Part shown: piece after piece, positions 1 to 5,232 of the stretch
How positions within the stretch are numbered: position 1 is the first letter of the stretch
Layout: each line of letters starts with the position of its first letter
Assembly (NCBI GenBank): GCA_022866195.1
Contig: JALHUF010000550.1
Location: forward strand, 1 to 7,309
Reading direction: 5' to 3'
Source: Terriglobia bacterium
GTDB taxonomy: Bacteria; Acidobacteriota; Terriglobia; UBA7540
DNA length: 7,309 nucleotides
Program-made: the position numbers and the translations under genes
The notes under the pieces: generated by a model
The model's database searches: none
What the model was told of the DNA's origin: nothing
Seen by the model: the letters and a program-made list of their open reading frames with translations, nothing else

Positions 1-1231
1 CCAGCATCAGCGCCGTCATGCTGATCATCACCACGCAGGTGACCCAGGCAATGATATTGAAGGTGCGCGTGTTGCGATACTTGCCCATCAGGTCTTCGCG
101 GTTGCTCAGACGCAGCATAAAGATCAAGACGAAGGGTAGAAGGACACCATTGGTGACCTGAGAGAGCAGAATAATAGGGATCTGCATCTCTTCGCTCAGC
201 ACGACCACCGTCAGGGCCCCAACCACGATCAGCGTCGTATAAAGCCAGTAGAAGGCCGGGGCCTCGTGGAAACGCTTGTTGACCCCGGCTTCGAGGCCCA
301 AGCCTTCACAGACCGAATAAGCCGTGGAGAGGGGGAGGATGGAGGCTGAGAAAAGCGAGGCGTTGACCAGGCCAAAGGCGAACAGGGCGCTGGCCGCATG
401 GCCTGCCAGCGGGCGCAGCGCCAAAGCCGCATCAGCAGCGCTATTGATTTCGCGGTGGCCGCTGGCGAAAATCGTCGCCGCACAGGCCACGATGATGAAG
501 AACGCCACGATATCAGTTACAAAGCACCCCGCGATGACATCCCCCTTGGAATAGACGTAGTTCTTCAGCTTGACGCCCTTCTCCACCATGGCCGATTGGA
601 GGTAGAACTGCATCCAGGGGGCAATCGTGGTCCCCACCAAGCCGGTCACCATGTAGAAGTAAGAGGCATTGAATTCAAACGAAGGCTTCACCGTGCCCAT
701 CAAGGCTTGCGACCAGTTGTGATCCGTGAGAAAACTCGAGATGGGGTAGACAACGTAGAAGACACACGCGCCCAGGAAGACCTTCTCCACAATCCGATAA
801 GAGCCCTTCACCACCAACGCCCAGACGAACAGCGCGCCGAGAGGAACCGCTACAAAGCGGCTGACCCCAAAGACCGACATCCCGGACGCGAGGCCGGCAA
901 ATTCGGAGATGGTGTTGCCCAGGTTGGCTACCAGGAGCAGCACCATGAGGATGAAGGTCGTCCGCAACCCATACTCTTCGCGAATGAGGTCCGCCAGCCC
1001 CTTCCCCGTCACCACCCCCATCCGGGCGACCATTTCCTGGATAACAATCAGCGCGATGGTGATGGGAATCAGCATCCACAGCAACGAATAGCCAAAGTGC
1101 GCACCCGCCACTGAATAGGTGTAAATGCCGCCCGAGTCGTTGTCCACACTGGCGGTAATGATTCCCGGGCCCAGGACGGCCAGGAAAATCACCAGTTTCA
1201 TGCGCCAGTGTCGGAAGCGTTCGCGATTCAT
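1..1231 (-). CDS. NRAMP-family divalent metal transporter, probably Mg2+ type (C-terminus cut by window edge)
   Basis: The 410 visible codons encode a multi-pass inner-membrane protein of the NRAMP (SLC11) family, proton- or ion-coupled divalent metal importers. TM1 has the family GPG (residues 21-23). The canonical DPGN metal motif reads D-S-G-G at 32-35, keeping the Asp but losing the Asn. TM6 has GTTIAPWMQFYLQS, where Ala204 replaces the metal-binding Met of the usual MPH. Loss of that soft ligand is a mark of NRAMP-related magnesium transporters and argues against classic Mn/Fe transport. The ATG at 1231 lies 24 bp after the stop of the PRC/MgtE_N/CBS gene, in the same operon, and precedes TM1 by about ten residues; a GGCGGA-like sequence lies upstream. 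Full members run about 420-450 residues, so only the last helix or tail is missing. Mg2+ riboswitch control upstream supports Mg2+ as substrate. The family call is near certain; the substrate is inferred. Confidence 0.93.
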   Translation of the reverse strand, partial: MNRERFRHWRMKLVIFLAVLGPGIITASVDNDSGGIYTYSVAGAHFGYSLLWMLIPITIALIVIQEMVARMGVVTGKGLADLIREEYGLRTTFILMVLLLVANLGNTISEFAGLASGMSVFGVSRFVAVPLGALFVWALVVKGSYRIVEKVFLGACVFYVVYPISSFLTDHNWSQALMGTVKPSFEFNASYFYMVTGLVGTTIAPWMQFYLQSAMVEKGVKLKNYVYSKGDVIAGCFVTDIVAFFIIVACAATIFASGHREINSAADAALALRPLAGHAASALFAFGLVNASLFSASILPLSTAYSVCEGLGLEAGVNKRFHEAPAFYWLYTTLIVVGALTVVVLSEEMQIPIILLSQVTNGVLLPFVLIFMLRLSNREDLMGKYRNTRTFNIIAWVTCVVMISMTALML

Positions 1232-1255
1232 CGGCTACCGTCGTTTTCCGCCAGC

Positions 1256-2497
1256 TTACTTGCGGTTCAGCATGAATTCGAGCACATCATCGAACGTGAC
1301 CACGCCCAGCAGGTGCCCCTTCTCGTCCACCACCGGCAGCGTCACGAGATTGTACTTGTGGAACACATCCACGACCTCTTTCTTGTCCGCATGGGAGGGC
1401 AGGGAGACCACCGATTCTTCCGAAAGGTCTTTGAGCCGCACGGAGGATTCGGCCAGGAGAATGCGGGCCAGGGGTACTGCGCCCGTCAGCGCCGCCTCGG
1501 AGTTCACCAGATAGATGACGTGGATCGGCTCGAGCGGGCCCTCGAAGTTCTTCAGGGCCACGATCGCACCTTCCACCGTGGCCGCGTCGCCCACCAAGAC
1601 GAATTCGTTGGTCATCAGGGCCCCGGCCGTATTCTCTTCGAACCCCAACAGTTCGCGGACGTCCTCGGCCTCTTCCTGCTCCATGTCCGCCAGAACTTCC
1701 GCGGAGGTTTCCGGGGGCATTTCCTGGAGAACGTCGGCTGCCTCGTCCGGTGGCATTTCCTCGACGATATCCGCTGCCTTCTCCGGAGAAATGCTTTCCA
1801 GCAGGGCCGCCTGCATGCGGGTGGGGATCTCCGAAATCGCCTGCGCGGCGGTCTCGTCGTCCAGCGATTCAATCACGGCCTTCTGCTCACCCGGGCTTAA
1901 CTCTTCCAGGATGTCTCCGATGTCGGCGGGGTGGAGTTGGGCCAGCCGGTCACCCGAGATCCGCAGTTTGACGCGGCGCGCCGGATCCAGTTCAATCAGA
2001 TTCACAAATTCCCAGGGAATGGTTGTAGTGGGGAAGGGGCTGGTGATCAGTCGAATCGTATGCTTCGCCGCCAGCCCTTGCAGCAGTCTTCGGACCGCGG
2101 CGGCGAATCCGACGTTGACCGCCACAATGCGCAACTCCGTGTGGCCATCGGTGGGCTGGATGTCAAAATCCACATCGTTGACGCGCACCACCTTGCGGTT
2201 GTTGACGTCGATGATTTGCTGGTCGAGGACATCCTTCTTCACATGAAGCAGCCCCTCATCGGGCGCATAACGGCGGACTTCCTCTCGGGGGACGCTGGTC
2301 TGACCGGCGCGCACGGAAAGCGACTGCAACTGCTCATGGGTGATGCAGAACAAGTTCTTCTTGGGCCCCCTCACCACATAGGAGGCCACCCGCAGCGAGT
2401 TCTGGCTGGGATCGACGCAAATATCGCACAAGCGGCCCAGGTATTCGCCCTTCACGCCATACATGGGGAGGTTCTCAAGCTCGGTGAAGTAAATCAT
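1256..2497 (-). CDS. Soluble PRC-barrel / MgtE N-domain / CBS-pair protein, probable Mg2+-sensing partner of the NRAMP transporter
   Basis: 413 residues with no membrane segment. The N-terminus (about 1-80, MIYFTELENLPMYG...) is PRC-barrel-like, and a second beta-rich stretch of similar character runs to about 175. From about residue 185 (LAQLHPADIGDILEEL) to about 293 come the acidic helical repeats of the MgtE N domain, with repeated P-x-x-A-A-D-[IV] turns. A CBS pair follows from Met295 to the end (ALMT..., then LVTLPVVDEKGHLLGVVT). In the MgtE channel these two cytosolic domains bind Mg2+ and gate the pore; here the pore domain is absent. I chose the ATG at 2497 because GAGAGGTGG lies just upstream; an alternative GTG at 2545 would add 16 unlike residues. 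It is the first gene after the M-box riboswitch and lies 24 bp before the NRAMP gene. I infer that it senses Mg2+ and regulates that transporter; nothing in the sequence proves contact. Confidence 0.92.
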   Translation of the reverse strand: MIYFTELENLPMYGVKGEYLGRLCDICVDPSQNSLRVASYVVRGPKKNLFCITHEQLQSLSVRAGQTSVPREEVRRYAPDEGLLHVKKDVLDQQIIDVNNRKVVRVNDVDFDIQPTDGHTELRIVAVNVGFAAAVRRLLQGLAAKHTIRLITSPFPTTTIPWEFVNLIELDPARRVKLRISGDRLAQLHPADIGDILEELSPGEQKAVIESLDDETAAQAISEIPTRMQAALLESISPEKAADIVEEMPPDEAADVLQEMPPETSAEVLADMEQEEAEDVRELLGFEENTAGALMTNEFVLVGDAATVEGAIVALKNFEGPLEPIHVIYLVNSEAALTGAVPLARILLAESSVRLKDLSEESVVSLPSHADKKEVVDVFHKYNLVTLPVVDEKGHLLGVVTFDDVLEFMLNRK

Positions 2498-2641
2498 GAT
2501 CCACCTCTCGAGCGCTGCGCGCCGCACTGGGGCGGCGGCGACCACAATATGTTCTGACCACGATCCGCAGCGTGGATGCTGGCCCCGGATTGGTCCAGGC
2601 CACGACCGCTCGGCTTCCCCGCGCCGAGGGCTCCATAAAGC

Positions 2642-2675
2642 AAAAGCCCCGTGGGAGCCACTCAGCCCACGGGGC
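2642..2675 (-). terminator. Intrinsic terminator: expression platform of the M-box riboswitch
   Basis: On the minus strand a perfect 10-bp stem, GCCCCGTGGG / CCCACGGGGC (2675-2666 with 2655-2646), encloses a 10-nt loop and is followed at once by TTTTGCTTT. It lies about 35 nt after the aptamer and about 145 nt before the first start codon, so it would stop leader transcripts before the genes. A competing antiterminator is visible. The aptamer's 3' end, CCAGGGG (2720-2714), can pair with CCCC-G-TGG of the terminator's 5' arm (2674-2667, one bulged G). GCTCAC (2727-2722) can pair with GTGGGC (2670-2665). Both use bases of the closing P1 helix or conserved 3' strand, so aptamer folding and antitermination exclude each other. 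This matches the known M-box logic of Mg2+ bound, terminator on. Confidence 0.88.
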
Positions 2676-2709
2676 CATCCGCTCGACCCGTCGAAAATGC
2701 CAGGTCATA

Positions 2710-2876
2710 GACCCCCCTGGTGTGAGCTTTGGCTCCACACAACGTCGTGCCCCGCCGTGGGGCAGAGCCACCTTAGGCAAGGCCTTAATCCGACCGTGCC
2801 TGCTCCACCCGTTGGCCCGTCTCCGGGTTTCCGGGCAGTGGCTTGTATTTGCGTGGTAACCTCGCCTAACGAGGTC
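2710..2876 (-). ncRNA. M-box (ykoK leader) Mg2+ riboswitch aptamer
   Basis: Read on the minus strand, the leader contains the conserved blocks of the M-box class in order. These are GTTAGGCGAGG (2870-2860), CACTGCCCGGAAA (2840-2828), GAGACGGGCCAACGGGT (2823-2807) and, at the 3' end, GGAGCCAAAGCTC (2735-2723). They correspond to the GUUAGGUGAGG, GCUGCCC-AAA, GACGCCAAUGGGU and GUGCUAAAGCUC blocks of the Bacillus mgtE leader. A closing helix P1 can form between GACCTC (2876-2871) and GGGGTC (2715-2710). The class binds several Mg2+ ions, compacts, and turns off Mg2+ transporter genes when Mg2+ is plentiful. Here it precedes an intrinsic terminator and the PRC/MgtE_N/CBS-NRAMP operon. I recognised this by eye from the consensus; a covariance-model search (Rfam ykoK) would settle it. 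Confidence 0.9.
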
Positions 2877-2934
2877 AACCGTGATTTGGAAGTGACGCGC
2901 GCCCCCTCCTCGACTTAATAGATCCCTCACTCTC

Positions 2935-2963
2935 TTAATACGAACGGCTCACTACTTTGTCAA
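2935..2963 (-). promoter_or_regulatory. Sigma-70-type promoter of the M-box/NRAMP operon
   Basis: On the minus strand a perfect -35 TTGACA (2963-2958) is separated by exactly 17 bp from a -10-like TATTAA (2940-2935). Transcription would start near 2928, about 50 nt before the aptamer. A second TATTAA (2920-2915) could be an alternative -10 but has no matching -35. The -35 box directly follows a run of six T residues that ends the upstream ThuA unit. I infer that the magnesium operon is transcribed from here rather than by read-through. Confidence 0.75.
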
Positions 2964-2986
2964 GAAAAAAGCTCGCCCTGGGCGTG
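2964..2986 (-). terminator. Candidate weak terminator after the second ThuA-like gene
   Basis: On the minus strand, 25 bp past the ThuA-like stop codon, a short hairpin CGCC-CAG-GGCG (2984-2974) is followed after three bases by TTTTTT (2970-2965). The stem is only four base pairs, so the hairpin is marginal. The U-tract and its place between the gene end and the next promoter are what favour a terminator. Confidence 0.35.
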
Positions 2987-3010
2987 AAAAATCGCTTTCG
3001 GGAGCAGGTT

Positions 3011-3877
3011 TCAGGTCATCCTGAGGAGCCAGCGTGCCGCGTTTTGCTGGAGCTTGAAGTACTCAGCCTGCCACAGGGCATGGATGGTGTGGCCGACTGC
3101 CGTGAAGACGACCCGACCCTTCCCGTAATCGTACGCCCAGCCGGCAATGGCCTGAGTCCCGAGGTTCTCATAGCCGAGCCCGTCAAGGTTCTCGCTTCGC
3201 AGAATGATGTCTGTGGCAGCCTTGTCGTAGATGACGTAGTGCTGCTCGTCGTTAACCGTGAAGTCCGCGATGCCTTTTGCGACGGGATGCGTCTTGTTGA
3301 CCACCCGAACCTTGAAGGGACGCAGCGGCGGATGGCCCACATACGCACCGCCCATGACTTCGCGGAAGTTCTTGGAATAGAGGGAGATATTGCTGCTGTT
3401 GTGGAGGGCAAAGAACCCATTTCCCGCCAACACAAACTCCTTGAGCGCTCGCCCTTGCTCCTCGGTCACCCAGGGCTGGGGTTCCTCTTTTGGCCAGCCT
3501 TCAGGATTCTCGAGGTCACTCGCATACGGATAGCCGCTAGGCTCAAGATAGCCCTTGGGCCAGATCATCCCGTCGCGAAAGCAAACGAAAAGCTGGTAAT
3601 TGCGGAGAAGGTCGGCAGAAATCGCCGCGTAGTCAACGGTGTAGTCAACAGGCAGGCGCAGGCCGTCGAAGAGCCTGGCGAGAGCCACGCGAATGTAATC
3701 GGCGTTGTGGTAGCGATCCCCGATGAGCGCCAGCACACGGGGGAACTCAGGTCCGCTGTCCTGGGACCTTCTCTGGGATGTTGCCTGGCCTGCCACTCCG
3801 CTCCAGACCCCCGCGCCAGCCGCGACCCCCAGGCCGTGCAAAAAGCCTCGGCGGTTGACACGCCTGCGCGCCGTCAT
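3011..3877 (-). CDS. Exported ThuA-like domain protein with Tat signal
   Basis: 288 residues. The N-terminus, RRRVNRRGFLHGLGVAAGAG, is a twin-arginine signal, so the folded protein is probably exported by Tat. The rest is a ThuA-like fold (glutamine-amidotransferase-like flavodoxin core): GNGFFALHNSS at 152-162 at the usual turn, GGAYVGHP at 176-183, DEQHY at 210-214, and the C-terminal GWAYDYGKGRVVF...GH block from 246. ThuA was named from rhizobial trehalose utilisation, and relatives sit in sugar-catabolism gene sets. No biochemical function can be assigned to this secreted copy. I chose the ATG at 3877 because GGGAGGCGAG lies 7 nt upstream and it places the RR motif at the N-terminus; the ORF extends 17 codons further without an RBS. 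It lies about 96 bp downstream of a second ThuA-like gene on the same strand, probably co-transcribed. Confidence 0.88.
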   Translation of the reverse strand: MTARRRVNRRGFLHGLGVAAGAGVWSGVAGQATSQRRSQDSGPEFPRVLALIGDRYHNADYIRVALARLFDGLRLPVDYTVDYAAISADLLRNYQLFVCFRDGMIWPKGYLEPSGYPYASDLENPEGWPKEEPQPWVTEEQGRALKEFVLAGNGFFALHNSSNISLYSKNFREVMGGAYVGHPPLRPFKVRVVNKTHPVAKGIADFTVNDEQHYVIYDKAATDIILRSENLDGLGYENLGTQAIAGWAYDYGKGRVVFTAVGHTIHALWQAEYFKLQQNAARWLLRMT

Positions 3878-3973
3878 AAGCTCGCCTCCCCGCCCCCGCG
3901 ACAATGCTAGGCCGCCAGCAACCAACACTCGCCGGGAAGCGCGTCAGGGTTCCGACCTTCCGCGCTCGCTTGG

Positions 3974-4747
3974 CTACTTAATCTGTCCCATCGCCCACTG
4001 GATGCCCTTGAGCAGCATCTCCTGGAACCGTGGATCCTTCCAGACCCAGTCGTCGTGTCCCAGGCCGTTGTAGTACACCCGGCCTTTGCCGAAGGACCGC
4101 GTCCAGGCTACCGGCCAGCCGTAGTATCGGTGCAGAACACCCGGCTTTTTCAAATCGTCCGCTGAGGGAGCAAGGCGAAGCAGGACATGGCAGTCCTTGG
4201 CTTGGAAATCGCTGATCTGGTAAATCTCGTCATTGATCTGAAATGATTTTCCCAGAGAGCTGACCAGCGGATTCGCAGGGTCGGCCACTTCGATGGTGAC
4301 CATCTGATGCCAAGGATGGCCGTTGAAGTAACCGCCAATCAGCTCGCCGAACTCTCCCCACATGTAGAACGTATCCGTGGCGCTGTGCACCGCCACAAAG
4401 CCGTGGCCGGAGCGCACGAAGTCCATGAAGGCCTTCTTCTGCTCGTCGGTCATGGGCAGCTCGCCGGTGGTGTTGAACATGACGACGTCGTAGTCCTTCA
4501 GGTTCTCCTTGGTGAACGCCGCCACGTCTTCTGTGACCGTAGTCTCGAAAGCTCCGTTCTTCTCGCCAATCTCCTTCAGGATCTGCTTCGACAGGTCAAT
4601 GCTGTCGTGATGCCACCCCTTGGTCAGAGTCATGTAGAGCAGCTTGCCCTTCTTCGGCGTCGCGGCCGCGGCCGAATTCGATCCGCCCAGGAAGGCACAG
4701 GCAAGAACCATAGCCAGCGTCAGTAGAAACAAACCGTATCTGCGCAT
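3974..4747 (-). CDS. Secreted ThuA-like domain protein
   Basis: 257 residues. A Sec-type signal peptide (MRRYG, hydrophobic 5-20, Ala-rich end at about 26-29) precedes the mature chain. A Cys at position 17 within VLAC does not make a good lipobox. ThuA-like motifs follow in order: GWHHDS (44-49), GFVAVHSATD (116-125), GGYFNGHPWHQ (138-148), NDEIYQI (172-178) and VAWTRSFGKGRVYYNGLGH (213-231). Closely similar proteins are common as secreted proteins of unknown function in Acidobacteriota, Planctomycetota and Verrucomicrobiota. A role in sugar metabolism is the usual guess. The ATG at 4747 has AAGGAG five nt upstream; an ORF extension of 13 codons upstream has no such support. It heads a two-gene unit with the Tat-exported paralogue and is divergent from the restriction-modification gene. 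The heptamer repeat array lies 24 bp upstream of its start. Confidence 0.9.
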   Translation of the reverse strand: MRRYGLFLLTLAMVLACAFLGGSNSAAAATPKKGKLLYMTLTKGWHHDSIDLSKQILKEIGEKNGAFETTVTEDVAAFTKENLKDYDVVMFNTTGELPMTDEQKKAFMDFVRSGHGFVAVHSATDTFYMWGEFGELIGGYFNGHPWHQMVTIEVADPANPLVSSLGKSFQINDEIYQISDFQAKDCHVLLRLAPSADDLKKPGVLHRYYGWPVAWTRSFGKGRVYYNGLGHDDWVWKDPRFQEMLLKGIQWAMGQIK

Positions 4748-5232
4748 AGATGCTCCTTGTGTGTTGGTACGGGATTCGGGATTCACGGTCCGGGATGCGG
4801 GTTTCGCGACTGACGGCTCTTAGTCGTCCCGAATCCCTAATCCCAAATCCCTAGTCCCTAATCCCAAATCCCCCTTCTGTCGCGCCGTATGCTACCACAG
4901 ACCTGCCAGCCTGGGGCGGAAGGACGGGCGAAGACGTAGCATGGCCATCCTGGCCAGATGTAGGAGCCTGAATTCCGTGATAGCTCGTTCCCACCGAAAA
5001 AGTGTTTACCAGCCCCGGCCCGCCAGTCGGACAAAATGTCGTAGCTTGCCGTTTATCTCCCTGACAACAGGTTCTCCGCTCGATACTCTTATGCCCACTA
5101 GAGTGAAAGAAGCCCAGCCGGCGCCGCCGTACACTCGGCGTGAGCTCAGAGTTGGTATGCTCTCTCTGAGACCCTCGCGCGGCGAGCGAACAGGTTGCTC
5201 TTCTGTTACGCCTGTGGTAACTATCCTTTGAC
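4748..5232. other. 485-bp divergent intergenic region
   Basis: No convincing gene lies here; short ORFs in it show no recognisable motif. It contains the heptamer array (4771-4872) and, further right, a 7-bp inverted repeat CTCAGAG / CTCTGAG (5145-5151 and 5164-5170, 12-bp spacer). A weak plus-strand promoter-like pair is also present: CTGACA (5061-5066), 17 bp, TACTCT (5084-5089). The -10 of that pair is poor. The region must hold promoters for both the ThuA pair (minus) and the restriction-modification gene (plus), but neither can be fixed by eye. No tRNA or attachment site was seen. Confidence 0.6.
4771..4872. repeat. Heptanucleotide repeat array in two opposite orientations
   Basis: On the plus strand 4771-4805 is a degenerate GGGATTC array: two perfect units, then ACGGTCC, GGGATGC and GGGTTTC. 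After a 25-bp centre the complementary form NAATCCC runs in six 7-bp units at 4831-4872: GAATCCC, TAATCCC, AAATCCC, TAGTCCC, TAATCCC, AAATCCC. The second array includes an exact 18-bp direct repeat (4834-4851 and 4855-4872). An 11-bp perfect inverted repeat joins the halves (4771-4781 with 4827-4837), and the centre has its own 5-bp stem (CGACT 4807-4811 / AGTCG 4822-4826). The array lies just upstream of the ThuA-like start, probably in its leader or promoter. Confidence 0.85.

Noticed and set aside
398..1114. A 238-codon plus-strand open frame opposite the NRAMP gene
   Set aside because: The product is rich in His, Arg and Asp with no motif, as expected from antisense of a hydrophobic GC-rich gene. 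The minus strand encodes a clear NRAMP protein.
1208..2557. Overlapping plus-strand frames opposite the PRC/MgtE_N/CBS gene
   Set aside because: Their compositions are typical of antisense frames. The minus-strand protein has recognisable domains throughout.
2957..3910. A 317-codon plus-strand open frame opposite the Tat-exported ThuA-like gene
   Set aside because: It is the antisense shadow of a gene with clear ThuA motifs and a good RBS. Its own product shows no domain.
4831..4872. Resemblance of the CCCTAAT/CCCAAAT units to telomere repeats
   Set aside because: The units are degenerate, short and inside bacterial intergenic DNA. There is no sign of a replicon end.
4831..4872. CRISPR array
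   Set aside because: The units are contiguous 7-mers with no unique spacers, and no cas gene is present.
4875..4915. Sigma-54 promoter for the ThuA pair (TGGCAG...GTAGC on the minus strand)
   Set aside because: The -12 element does not match TTGC at the required spacing.
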